Part shown: piece by piece, positions 19,665-29,180 of the stretch
Layout of the letters: each line of letters starts with the position of its first letter
Numbering within the stretch: the first letter of the stretch is position 1
Assembly (NCBI RefSeq): GCF_020524485.1
Contig: NZ_JAIVLF010000003.1
Span: forward strand, 434,001 to 498,000
Length of the DNA stretch: 64,000 nt
DNA from: Novosphingobium profundi
GTDB lineage: Bacteria > Pseudomonadota > Alphaproteobacteria > Sphingomonadales > Sphingomonadaceae
Reading direction: 5' to 3'
Position numbers and translations under genes: made by a program
Notes under the pieces: generated by a model
What the model was told of the DNA's origin: nothing
Seen by the model: the letters and a program-made list of their open reading frames with translations, nothing else
Database searches by the model: none

Positions 19665-19978
19665 ACGGTCTCCCCTCCCTCGGTGTCCGTTCGTGTGTTC
19701 CTTCGCCATTCGTCAGTTCAAGGCGAGGTCCATTCGTTGTGGTCGGTCCGACTTCGTGGTCGGGTCCGTACCGGCCTGCACAGCCCAAGGCCGTGCAGCT
19801 TCTCCTCCAGCTTCACATCCCCGAGACGATCTGCCTCTTCCTCCCGGATCATCTGCCCCACGCCTTTTCTATTGGCGTGTTCTCAACGTGGGCCAGACGG
19901 TCCGTATCGGCGAAAGCGCCAGATCGTCCGCTCGGGGGTCAGGGTGGGCGCACAGGGGGTGAACAGTGCGCCCGAACT

Positions 19979-20068
19979 CTACAGATCCAGAAGCGACTCC
20001 GAACGTCCCGTCATCGACAGGGCGTATACGATCAGGCCCGCGTTAAGCATTGCCAGAAATTGCTTCAT
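19979..20068 (-). CDS. possible 29-residue hydrophobic peptide
   Basis: A 29-residue frame with an ATG at 20068 and GAAGAGGA eight bases upstream. Residues 4-19 are hydrophobic (FLAMLNAGLIVYALSM) and the tail is polar (TGRSESLLDL). It could be a small membrane peptide. Only the ribosome site and the orphan terminator support it, and an overlapping frame uses the same DNA. Confidence 0.35.
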   Translation of the reverse strand: MKQFLAMLNAGLIVYALSMTGRSESLLDL

Positions 20069-20348
20069 GACACGCATCCTCTTCCCGAAGACGTCCCGAC
20101 TTTGCCGCGAGATCATCTTCTTTTCCCGTAGACATCGTCTAGCAGAATCGGCCGCTGAAGAAAAGTAGTTTGCGCAATTTTCGATTAAAAAACAGATATT
20201 TTGCAATGCAATAGGATTTCCGAACCGGGAAGTACTGCTATTTCTCCTGCACAAACAAGGCGCGTGGCACATCGGGCCGGCGATCTGTGGTGGAACCATC
20301 TTGCCCCTGCGGCATTGAATTCGCGGAAAGGGGCAAAGGAGAAACTTC

Positions 20349-20636
20349 GTGCCGTATACCAAGCCACTGGTTCTGGCCGTGTCGGCGTCGTTCCTTCTTG
20401 GCGGCCTGACCGGCGCGGTGATGCCCACACGAATGAAAGCGCCGATCGGCCCCGACTGGCGCGACAAGTACAATGCCCCGCTTCAGGTCGACAGCCCCAG
20501 TTTCTATGTGGAACCGGGGCCGCAGGACCTCACCCCGGCGCGGGCCGAGGTTGAGGCGCCTATCGGCATCACCCCTGCCGTGGCCATGGATATTCCGGCA
20601 GAGCCGGTGGAGACAGCTCAGCTCGCATCCCGATAA
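20349..20636 (+). CDS. small hypothetical secreted or membrane-anchored protein
   Basis: 95 residues from a GTG start at 20349, fixed by AAGGAG upstream. The first 28 residues form a signal peptide or membrane anchor (LVLAVSASFLLGGLTGAVM). The rest is Pro-rich and polar. No family is recognised. Its end overlaps the end of the convergent lipoprotein gene by 19 bp. Confidence 0.65.
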   Translation: MPYTKPLVLAVSASFLLGGLTGAVMPTRMKAPIGPDWRDKYNAPLQVDSPSFYVEPGPQDLTPARAEVEAPIGITPAVAMDIPAEPVETAQLASR

Positions 20637-21067
20637 GGATTTGCCGCGCTCCAGGCGCAGCCCTGGCGTGTGGTGGCACCGTTCGCCAGGGTCGCCGTGA
20701 AGGGATAGCTGCGGTCCGACATGCCATCGCTGCACGCCCCTTGCGTGATGGCCAGCGTCCAGACCTCTCCGCCCCGCTCCCCGCTGAAGGACAGTCCTCC
20801 GCGCCCCGCAAAGCGCGTGACCGCGATCTCGCGTCCTTCCGGCAGATCGGGCGCGGTGTAGATCATCTGCCCGCTTTCCACCCGCACACTCCAGAACGGT
20901 TCGGTTCCGCTGGCCTGCACGGTCTCATCGGGCGCGATGGTGCTCCAGGGACGCGAATCATCAGCATCGCCGGGCACCGACTCGGAATTCGACTGGCATC
21001 CTGCAAGAATCAGTGCCGCAAGACCGCTCACGAAGACAGGTTCGACATACGCACGACGCATTCGCAT
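20618..21067 (-). CDS. COG3650-like lipoprotein
   Basis: 149 residues. The signal peptide ends in the lipobox ILAGC (Cys about 24). The mature part has the GTEPFWSVRV motif (about 54-63) and a conserved late GACSDGMSDRSYPF segment, both typical of the COG3650 group of small heat-shock-like membrane-associated proteins often found near copper or acid stress genes. Function is unknown. Confidence 0.78.
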   Translation of the reverse strand: MRMRRAYVEPVFVSGLAALILAGCQSNSESVPGDADDSRPWSTIAPDETVQASGTEPFWSVRVESGQMIYTAPDLPEGREIAVTRFAGRGGLSFSGERGGEVWTLAITQGACSDGMSDRSYPFTATLANGATTRQGCAWSAANPYRDAS

Positions 21068-21377
21068 TCCAGATGATCCTCCAACCCAGGTTCGTGCGCC
21101 CCCCTCTGCCTGCTCCGGCCACGAAGTGCAAAAAGGTTCGAGGGTGATTTTTTATCCGATAGGCGAATATCAATGCGCCATAGCCATCGGAGTTATGAAA
21201 GCTCGAGTGTCGTTTCGCGCTAAATCTCATGGATTTAGGGGCAATGTTGCACTTTTTGCATGATTTGGTTCCGAAATCTGCATTGCACGCAAGGGCGATT
21301 CTGCGGATGCTGCATCGCAACAAAGACAAGAGGTGCCAGGGCAAGTCCTGCAACCCCAACCACATAAGGATTTTGCC
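21068..21377. promoter_or_regulatory. 310 bp divergent promoter region
   Basis: Lies between the divergent lipoprotein gene and the secreted-protein gene at 21378. It is clearly more AT-rich than the genes and contains a 7 bp inverted repeat CTAAATC/GATTTAG (21220-21238). No longer reading frame is supported. The inverted repeat is a candidate operator for either gene. Confidence 0.4.
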
Positions 21378-21659
21378 ATGTTCAAGACGATTTTCACCGC
21401 CGCTGCCGTTGCCGCCGTTGCTCTTCCCGCCGCGGCCCAGGCCAGCGAAGCCCGCAACTTCTCGCACGAGGGTGTCGACTACGCCTACACCTCGCAGCAG
21501 AAGGGCAAGATCACGGTCATCGAAGGCAAGGCCGAAGGCCGCGTTCCCTTCCGTCTCTACGTCAAGGGTGACCGCGTGACCGGCATGTACAACAACCGTT
21601 ACGTCAGCTTCACCAAGGACGAAGTCCTGCACGACAACGTCCTCGCTGCCGCGAACTGA
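21378..21659 (+). CDS. small periplasmic protein
   Basis: 93 residues from the ATG at 21378 behind AAGGA; the longer frame to 21333 hides the signal peptide. Residues 1-22 are a Sec signal (ending AAAQA). The mature part has a repeated beta-strand look, with HEGVDYAYTSQQKGKITVIEG and LYVKGDRVTGMYN. Similar short proteins occur in sphingomonads, but I know no function. A perfect hairpin follows 70 bp later. Confidence 0.75.
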   Translation: MFKTIFTAAAVAAVALPAAAQASEARNFSHEGVDYAYTSQQKGKITVIEGKAEGRVPFRLYVKGDRVTGMYNNRYVSFTKDEVLHDNVLAAAN

Positions 21660-21727
21660 TCGCAGGCCGCGCGAACGGGACCTTTCCTCCTCTCTCCCAA
21701 CCCCGTTCGCTGCAGAGCCAGCGCGTG

Positions 21728-21757
21728 AAGGGCGCCTTCCCCACGGAAGGCGCCCTT
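21728..21757 (+). terminator. hairpin terminator
   Basis: A perfect 13 bp stem (AAGGGCGCCTTCC against GGAAGGCGCCCTT) with a four-base loop, followed by TTT. It closes the gene at 21378. A third copy of its AAGGCGCCCT arm occurs at about 21799-21808. Confidence 0.65.
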
Positions 21758-21845
21758 TGTGCGTCCGGCTCCAAACGGCTATGGCGAAGCGCGAAGGCGC
21801 CCTCGGGATGCGGGCGCACAGAAGACGACACGAGATGGATGGGCA

Positions 21846-22292
21846 ATGCGCGTACTGAGCTGGTTCCTGGCGATTGCCGGCCTCGCCTTTCTTGGTGGTG
21901 TGCTGGCCAGCAGCGACCTTGGCCACTCGCTGCAACGCTACGGCGCAGGCGAACCGGCCACCATCGGCCAGGCCCCCGGCCTCCGCGAGCCGCTCGCCGA
22001 CTTGCCTGATGCAGAGCCAGCCCCCCACGAAATCTACCAAGCCCCCAAAGGCCTGCCTGGAGATGCCCCCGATGACGAGATGAATGCCGCAGGTCCGCAC
22101 GCATTGCCGGACTGGCTGTTCCCGTCGCCCGCGGACGGCTCTGCAGCCCCGACGGCGCCCTACGCGCAGGCTCCCCGCTCCGAACAATCAGAGAGCCGCT
22201 CGGTGGCGATAAATCCTACGCTCGATGACGCCGCACGCCGCGCGCAGGAGGCCGCCCAGGCGGTCCGCGATGCCGAGAATGCGCTGAACTGA
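21846..22292 (+). CDS. hypothetical membrane-anchored protein
   Basis: 148 residues from the ATG at 21846. An N-terminal hydrophobic helix (about 3-20) acts as anchor or signal. The rest is Pro/Ala-rich and acidic, ending with an Ala-rich helix (ARRAQEAAQAVRDAENAL). No domain is recognised. The start lacks a strong ribosome site. Confidence 0.6.
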   Translation: MRVLSWFLAIAGLAFLGGVLASSDLGHSLQRYGAGEPATIGQAPGLREPLADLPDAEPAPHEIYQAPKGLPGDAPDDEMNAAGPHALPDWLFPSPADGSAAPTAPYAQAPRSEQSESRSVAINPTLDDAARRAQEAAQAVRDAENALN

Positions 22293-22323
22293 TCGCGGCC
22301 ATCCCCGGCCACGCGCTCCGGGA

Positions 22324-22725
22324 TCAGTGCTTAAAGCGAGACTCGCGGCGCCCCGGCACGATCCGGATCTGCAGTTCGCCCCCGGATGCGGCGACATCGT
22401 ACTCGGCACTGATCTCCTGCATCTTCGTGCGGATCCACGCCTCATCGGCGTCCATCGCAATAGGATAGCGCGCGATTACTATGCCATCGAGCGTGTCGAC
22501 CACGCAAAAGTGCCCGGTCCGGGACTGCTCCTGCAGGGCATCGAGATCAACACCTTCGGCCAGGTCCCATTGACCCCGGTCGCGCGAGCGGATGCGGCGG
22601 CCGCAGTGACGGCAGGTGCAGGTCACGACCCCATCGGCATCGCGGCTTCGCGCTCCGGCCGGAACGTGGCGACGCGTATACCAGCACGGTGCCAGTGTCG
22701 GGGATGCCCCACTTCGGCTCAGCAT
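22324..22725 (-). CDS. hypothetical protein with a CxCxxC cysteine cluster
   Basis: 133 residues from the ATG at 22725, preceded by a strong AGGAGG box; longer frames are rejected. A CTCRHCGRRI cluster near residues 36-45 looks like half of a zinc site. The C-terminal half has an alternating hydrophobic pattern (FCVVDTLDGIVIARYPI) and a predicted helix. No family is recognised. Convergent with the gene at 21846. Confidence 0.65.
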   Translation of the reverse strand: MLSRSGASPTLAPCWYTRRHVPAGARSRDADGVVTCTCRHCGRRIRSRDRGQWDLAEGVDLDALQEQSRTGHFCVVDTLDGIVIARYPIAMDADEAWIRTKMQEISAEYDVAASGGELQIRIVPGRRESRFKH

Positions 22726-22870
22726 CTCGGCGTCTCCTCCTTGCGTAAATTCCCTCTGTGCCAGGATAGGATCGAAACGCCTGCGAGGCGTAAACCTCCC
22801 ACTACGCAATCTCCCGAGAGGCATTGCGCAAGTGGTGCATGTCGTGGAGATCGATGGTTACGCCACAGCG

Positions 22871-23263
22871 TTAAGCGAGGGTAAGGAAGATTTCCGCCTC
22901 GATCACCCAGCCTCCCGTCCCCTCGCGCCACTTCGCCACGTAACTCCCCGAGGCCGCCGGCCCCTCGGCGCCAGCCACGGTCCCTTTCCAGGCTCCGTAC
23001 TCCATGGCGATAGGCTCGATTGCGGACACCTCGATCCGATCGGGAAGGCGCGCGTAGACCATCCGCCCCGGGCTCGCGAAGTCGCGCTTCCACACCTTCA
23101 CCTGCGCCATGCGCCCGGCAATGATCGCGCTGTCGGTGCCTGTGAGCATCACGCAGTCGCGCGCAAGAATCGGCCCGATCGCCGTGGCATCGCCTTCGCG
23201 AATCGCGGTGTTGAACGCCGCACGGCGGGCCCGGATGGCCAGTTCGGTGGAATGGTCGGTCAT
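22871..23263 (-). CDS. SnoaL-like / DUF4440 (NTF2-fold) protein
   Basis: 130 residues from the ATG at 23263, which has AAGGAG upstream; the longer frame to 23401 is rejected. The chain opens with a helix (ELAIRARRAAFNTAIREGD) and then beta strands with GPILARDCVMLTGTDS and YVAKWREGTGGWVIEAE, the pattern of NTF2-like DUF4440 proteins. Some are enzymes or toxin-immunity proteins; this one cannot be assigned. Confidence 0.75.
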   Translation of the reverse strand: MTDHSTELAIRARRAAFNTAIREGDATAIGPILARDCVMLTGTDSAIIAGRMAQVKVWKRDFASPGRMVYARLPDRIEVSAIEPIAMEYGAWKGTVAGAEGPAASGSYVAKWREGTGGWVIEAEIFLTLA

Positions 23264-23814
23264 CGGGGCGCTTTTCTCCTTGCACAGGCCGGGACTGTCT
23301 GCGTGCGCATCTAGCCCCTTTTGCCGCGGAACCAAACCGGCGAGGCGAGCGAGCAGGCACACGGCGAAACGTGCTGCGAAAGCCTGGCTAAACAGCTGCA
23401 ATCAAATTCTATTTGACCATGTGAACAATTTGCAACAACGCGCCGACCTCTTCCCTTGCGAGCCGACGCATGAGTGCTAGAGGGGCCCGGCAGCCAGCGG
23501 GATCCCTATCCAGCAGGCGGGCACCGTGAAGGGCGTTTTTTGTCGATGCGACGAGGCCCCTTACGATCTGCCCCACGGCCTTTCCCAAGAGGCCAAGAGT
23601 TTTCATGCGAGCGCGTCGAGCCTTGTCCCCTTGCGCCTCGCACGGTCCGGCGTGACCGCTCCTGCTGGCTTTCGCCTCGCAGGAGCGCGGAGCGGGGACA
23701 GGAGCGACGTGTCCCTCTCTCCTGTCCCTGCTTCGCAACCTGCGCCCCACGTTTTACGCTCCCAATTTGCCGCTCACTCTGCCATGGCCGGAACCTTGCC
23801 CGGAAGGATCCCGC
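23264..23814. other. 551 bp gap without a supported gene
   Basis: It holds an AT-rich promoter-like stretch near 23395-23430 and two inverted repeats, GCTCCTGC/GCAGGAGC (about 23660-23690) and GGGACAGGAG/CTCCTGTCCC (about 23694-23728). A minus-strand frame (23409-23606, 65 residues, MKTLGLLGKAV start) is open, but has no ribosome site and mixed base use, so I leave it uncalled. Confidence 0.5.
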
Positions 23815-24123
23815 ATGAGCGACGACGAAGACTACGTGTACGATGAAGAGAGCGGCGACTGGATGCCCGCGAGCGAACTGGCCGCCAAACGCGCGGCGCA
23901 GGACACCGTCGAGGTGCGCGACGCAGTAGGGAACCTGCTGGCCGATGGCGATGCCGTCACGCTGATCAAGGATCTTGACGTCAAGGGCGCGGGCCAGACG
24001 CTCAAGCGCGGCACGCTGATCCCCTCGATCCGCCTTACCGGCGATGCCCAGGAAATCGACTGCAAGTATCCGGGCATCAAGGGCCTGGTCCTGCGCGCCG
24101 AGTTCGTCAGGAAGCGGTCCTGA
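23815..24123 (+). CDS. PhnA-domain protein lacking the zinc ribbon (YjdM-like)
   Basis: 102 residues from the ATG at 23815, with GGAAGG upstream. Residues about 33-99 match the PhnA/YjdM C-terminal domain: VRDAVGNLLADGDAVTLIKDL, then DVKGAGQTLKRGT and EIDCKYPGIKGLVLRAEFV. The usual N-terminal zinc ribbon with CxxC pairs is absent and is replaced by an acidic leader. PhnA is not the phosphonoacetate hydrolase despite the name; its role is unknown. Its end overlaps the next minus-strand gene by 17 bp. Confidence 0.8.
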   Translation: MSDDEDYVYDEESGDWMPASELAAKRAAQDTVEVRDAVGNLLADGDAVTLIKDLDVKGAGQTLKRGTLIPSIRLTGDAQEIDCKYPGIKGLVLRAEFVRKRS

Positions 24124-24460
24124 CGCGCCCATGACCCCGCTGCAGGCGCCGCGTCAGGCGTCTGCGGTTGGCCGCCACGCGCGGCGAATAGACCGCCAGC
24201 ATCGTCTGCATCACCTGTTCCGGCGCCATGGGTCCTGCGCGCGCGAGGCGCTGCGACAGGCTGAAGGCGGCCGCCAGCTTTTCAATCACCATCCGCTCCG
24301 CCTCGCGCCCGTGCCCCGGCCGCTCGAACGCGATGAGCGCAGTGCGCATGGCAATGACGCTGGAGGCCTCCGCCCACATCCACCAGGCCTCACCGGCCAG
24401 TTGCAGCCAGTGCAGCGCCGCGGTGGGCGGCGCATTCGAAGTGGGTGTGGCAGCGGGCAT
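24107..24460 (-). CDS. helical hypothetical protein
   Basis: 117 residues from the ATG at 24460, preceded by AAGGAG. It is mostly alpha-helical, with long amphipathic helices (LQLAGEAWWMWAEASSVIAMRTALIAF and EAERMVIEKLAAAFSLSQ as shorter units) and a basic C-terminus. The pattern is phasin-like, but I cannot confirm it. Convergent with the PhnA-domain gene. Confidence 0.6.
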   Translation of the reverse strand: MPAATPTSNAPPTAALHWLQLAGEAWWMWAEASSVIAMRTALIAFERPGHGREAERMVIEKLAAAFSLSQRLARAGPMAPEQVMQTMLAVYSPRVAANRRRLTRRLQRGHGRVRTAS

Positions 24461-24609
24461 CGGGACGACTCCTTGGTGGGCAGGGGAGTATCCTCCCAAA
24501 CGATGCTGCAGTGCAACAAGTTCCGTGCCCGAATCCACCATTCGGGGAACTACGCGCGGCCCTCACGCGCTTGGGAAGCACCACCCCAGCAAAGGAAGGA
24601 ATGCCCCAG

Positions 24610-25035
24610 ATGAGCGTCAATACCGCCACCGCCCGCTACGAAGGTCTTGGCAAGGACGGCAAGGGCCATGTCGCCACGAAGTCCGGTGCGCTCGACGCGC
24701 CCTATGGTTTCCAGACCCGCTTCGAAGATGCCCCCGGCACCAACCCGGAAGAGCAGATCGCCGCGGCCCATGCATCCTGCTTCACGATGGCCACCAGCTT
24801 CGCCCTGGCCGGCGAAGGCTATACCGACGGCAGCCTGGAAACGACCTGCGAAGTCACGCTCGAAAAGGATGGCGACGGGTTCAAGGTGTCCAAGAGCGCG
24901 CTTTCCCTGAGCGCGAAGGTCCCCGGGCTCGATAAGGCAAAGTTCGAGGAGATCGCCGCCGGGGCCAAGGCGAATTGCCCGATTTCAAAGCTCCTGACGT
25001 GCGAGATCACACTCGAGACGACGTTCGCCTCATAA
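24610..25035 (+). CDS. OsmC/Ohr-family peroxiredoxin
   Basis: 141 residues. The reactive cysteine is in AAHASCFTMA (about residue 58) and the second in AKANCPISKLL (about 124), the arrangement of OsmC. The family reduces organic hydroperoxides. The start ATG at 24610 is favoured over 24601 because the AAGGA box lies 10 bp away instead of touching the codon. Confidence 0.93.
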   Translation: MSVNTATARYEGLGKDGKGHVATKSGALDAPYGFQTRFEDAPGTNPEEQIAAAHASCFTMATSFALAGEGYTDGSLETTCEVTLEKDGDGFKVSKSALSLSAKVPGLDKAKFEEIAAGAKANCPISKLLTCEITLETTFAS

Positions 25036-25057
25036 CTCCGGACCGGACCCGATCTGT

Positions 25058-25104
25058 GCCGGAGGCCGTGCCGTCATATCGGACATGACGGCACGGCCTC
25101 CGGC
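25058..25104. terminator. bidirectional hairpin between osmC-type gene and thiC
   Basis: A perfect 19 bp stem (GCCGGAGGCCGTGCCGTCA and its complement) with a nine-base loop. Neither side has a long T run, but the location between convergent genes suggests termination for both. Confidence 0.6.
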
Positions 25105-25125
25105 GTACCTGGGCTAACCGAAAGC

Positions 25126-27178
<2,053 letters not shown>

Positions 27179-27248
27179 GCGTGGGATGGTAGAGACGCTT
27201 TGCAGATGCGTCCAGAGGGGCCGCGACATAGCGCCCGTACGAAAAGGC

Positions 27249-27449
27249 TCAGGCCTCGTCGCGTGCGCTGGCGGCGGCTTCTTCGCGCCGACGGCGGCTT
27301 TCTTCGGTCTTGAGGGCCTGTGAGGCCATTGTGCGCCAGGCGGTTTCGGACCGCAGCGCGCGCTCGCGGACATTGCCAAGAACCGCCTCGTCAGCGGCCT
27401 TCGCGGCCGCATCGGCCTGCTCGGTGGCGAACTTGTAGCTTACACTCAT
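27249..27449 (-). CDS. small helical hypothetical protein
   Basis: 66 residues from the ATG at 27449 behind GAGGAA. Ala/Glu/Arg-rich and entirely helical (ADAAAKAADEAVLGN, then RRRREEAAASARDEA). No family. It lies between the thiC riboswitch and the cold-shock gene on the same strand. Confidence 0.5.
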   Translation of the reverse strand: MSVSYKFATEQADAAAKAADEAVLGNVRERALRSETAWRTMASQALKTEESRRRREEAAASARDEA

Positions 27450-27534
27450 GCTCCGGGTTTCCTCGGGTTGGAATGGCAGGTCGGAGCGAAAACCGGACCG
27501 GCGCAAAGGCCGGTCCGGGATACGTGCAAGCCGA

Positions 27535-27741
27535 TCAGGCGAGCGCGAGGTTCACCGCGGCCTTCTTGCCGTTACGGCCGGTCTCGACCTCGTAGGAAAC
27601 GCGCTGTTCCTGCTCGAGCGACGCCAGGCCCGAAGCCTGCACCGCGCTGATGTGCACGAAGCTGTCCTCGCCGCCGTTTTCCGGAGCGATGAAGCCGTAA
27701 CCCTTTTCGGTGTTGAAGAATTTGACAGTGCCGATGGGCAT
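27535..27741 (-). CDS. cold-shock domain protein (CspA family)
   Basis: 68 residues from the ATG at 27741; the upstream in-frame ATG at 27792 is rejected. Both RNA-binding motifs are present: KGYGFIAP (RNP1) near residues 13-20 and DSFVHISAV (RNP2) near 26-34. A single cold-shock domain, binding single-stranded nucleic acid. Confidence 0.94.
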   Translation of the reverse strand: MPIGTVKFFNTEKGYGFIAPENGGEDSFVHISAVQASGLASLEQEQRVSYEVETGRNGKKAAVNLALA

Positions 27742-28011
27742 GGTGATGTCCTTAAATGCAATAGCTATGGGCTCCCGCCGTGCCACATGCACGCGGGAGG
27801 GTGCGTCTGTTCATCTTTCGAATGGAGATCGTCGCCCAAAGTGCGCCATGGCCTTGCCCGTGCAAATACGCACGGGCCCGGGGTCGGGCGCCTATCAACC
27901 GGCAAAGTCCGTCACAAAATTCGACGTCGCGCCGATGCTCTACCACACAACGCCCCATTCACCTAACGCAGCGTTGCACGCCGCGCCTTGACCCGTGCGC
28001 GGGAAGGGACG

Positions 28012-28683
28012 ATGCGCGCGAAGACCATGACGATGCTCTACCGCCTCGATGCCCCCGCCGCCGCCGTGGGCCGCACTTTCGAGACCGACACGCGCGAGGA
28101 CCCTTGGGCGGCAGGCCATGTCGGCCCCGGCCAGTTCGCGCCCGTTCTCACCGCCGGGCGTGAGGAAATCGCGGGGCCGGTACCCCAAACGCGTCAGCCG
28201 CGCCGGATGATCCCGCGCCTGTGGGGCGTCATGCCCCCACGTTCGGCGACGGACACCCGCCCGCACGGCATCCTGACCGCCCGTAATCTGGAGAGCCCCT
28301 TCTGGACGGGGAACCTGCGCAACCCGGAATTTCGCTGCCTGGTGCCCGCGACCGCCTTCATGGAGTGGGGGCGCCCCTCGCCCGTCGATGGCACGCGGCG
28401 CCAGCTCTGGCTCTCCTGCGCCGACCAGCCGATCTTCGCCTTTGCCGGGGTCTGGAAGGACAGCGAGGTGCCCGCCTTCGCCCTCCTGACCTGCGCGGCC
28501 AACGCCGCACTGCGCGCCGAGGGGCGTGAGACGATGCCGGTGATCCTGCCGCCCGATCCCAAGGCGCACGAGACCTGGCTGCGCGCCGGGTGGGACCGCG
28601 CGCAGGCGCTGATACAGCCCTATTCGTCCTCGCTGCTCAGCTGCTCGGAAACACACCGAAGTGGAACAACCCTGCCGCGATAA
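28012..28683 (+). CDS. divergent SRAP (YedK/HMCES-like) protein
   Basis: 223 residues from the ATG at 28012, preceded by GGGAAGGG. The SRAP fold is recognisable: RLWGVMPPR (about 69-77), ILTARNLESPFW with the conserved Asn92, FRCLVPATAFMEWG with Glu118, FAFAGVWKDSEVPAFALLT, and TMPVILPP. SRAP proteins normally crosslink abasic sites through Cys2 in an MCGR start; here the start reads MLYR, so the cysteine is missing. The usual His before RMPVIL is replaced by Arg172. It may be catalytically dead or altered. It overlaps the next gene by 47 bp, tail to tail. Confidence 0.75.
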   Translation: MRAKTMTMLYRLDAPAAAVGRTFETDTREDPWAAGHVGPGQFAPVLTAGREEIAGPVPQTRQPRRMIPRLWGVMPPRSATDTRPHGILTARNLESPFWTGNLRNPEFRCLVPATAFMEWGRPSPVDGTRRQLWLSCADQPIFAFAGVWKDSEVPAFALLTCAANAALRAEGRETMPVILPPDPKAHETWLRAGWDRAQALIQPYSSSLLSCSETHRSGTTLPR

Positions 28684-29053
28684 ACGCGAGACCCAGGATG
28701 ATCGAGCAGGTGCACCACAGGCGCGAAAGCGGCCCGAAACGGCGCAGCCAGAAGGCCATGTAGACGTCCGAGAAGGCGAGAACCATCAGCGCCTCGATGC
28801 ACATGAGCCCACCGACAACGCTCAGCGCGCTCGACAGCCAATCGGGCGAGGCCCAGGGGTTCGCAAGGTAGATCACCGCGCCCAGGAACAGTTCCAAAAG
28901 GCCCGTCACCATCTGCAGCGCGGGCGAGCCGACAATCTCGCCGATCAGCTTGTGCCAATGGCCGGGCTGGCGCAGCTCACCGATCCCGGCAAAGAGCGCG
29001 AAGAGCCCCAAGAAAATCGCCGTCCAAGCCGGCGCGAGTGCAAGATCTGGCAT
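28637..29053 (-). CDS. four-helix membrane protein
   Basis: 138 residues with about four membrane helices (about 8-25, 44-66, 78-96, 111-133). No charged catalytic motif or known family is evident. Similar short membrane proteins are common in sphingomonads. Convergent with the SRAP-like gene. Confidence 0.7.
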   Translation of the reverse strand: MPDLALAPAWTAIFLGLFALFAGIGELRQPGHWHKLIGEIVGSPALQMVTGLLELFLGAVIYLANPWASPDWLSSALSVVGGLMCIEALMVLAFSDVYMAFWLRRFGPLSRLWCTCSIILGLAFIAAGLFHFGVFPSS

Positions 29054-29125
29054 CGTGTGCGCATCTCCCCCTTTGTCTTATGGCAGGGAGACTGAGCCAA
29101 GCGCGCGCGCCTGTCCAGAGCTGGA

Positions 29126-29169
29126 GCATTTTCCAATCAGATGGGATCATCTGATGGTTCAGAAAATGC
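29126..29169. repeat. palindromic dispersed repeat, copy 1
   Basis: Outer arms GCATTTTC (29126-29133) and GAAAATGC (29162-29169) enclose a second palindrome ATCAGATG/CATCTGAT (29136-29155). A related sequence lies at 59859-59903. It sits between two genes, 12 bp past the crtB stop, and could also act as a terminator. Confidence 0.65.
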
Positions 29170-29180
29170 GCCGAACCGCT

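Larger units (their letters stand above)
19605..20348. other. 744 bp region with no long gene
   Basis: No long plus-strand gene is supported here. On the minus strand there is a short reading frame (19979-20068) with a good ribosome site and, about 315 bp further on, a strong hairpin-oligo-T terminator (19617-19664). Between them another short open frame with no ribosome site is possible. The part near 20150-20220 is AT-rich and should hold promoters for this minus transcript and for the plus gene at 20349. Confidence 0.6.

Noticed and set aside
23409-23606. Minus-strand 65-residue frame (MKTLGLLGKAV)
   Set aside because: No ribosome site and no conservation evidence; left as part of an intergenic gap.
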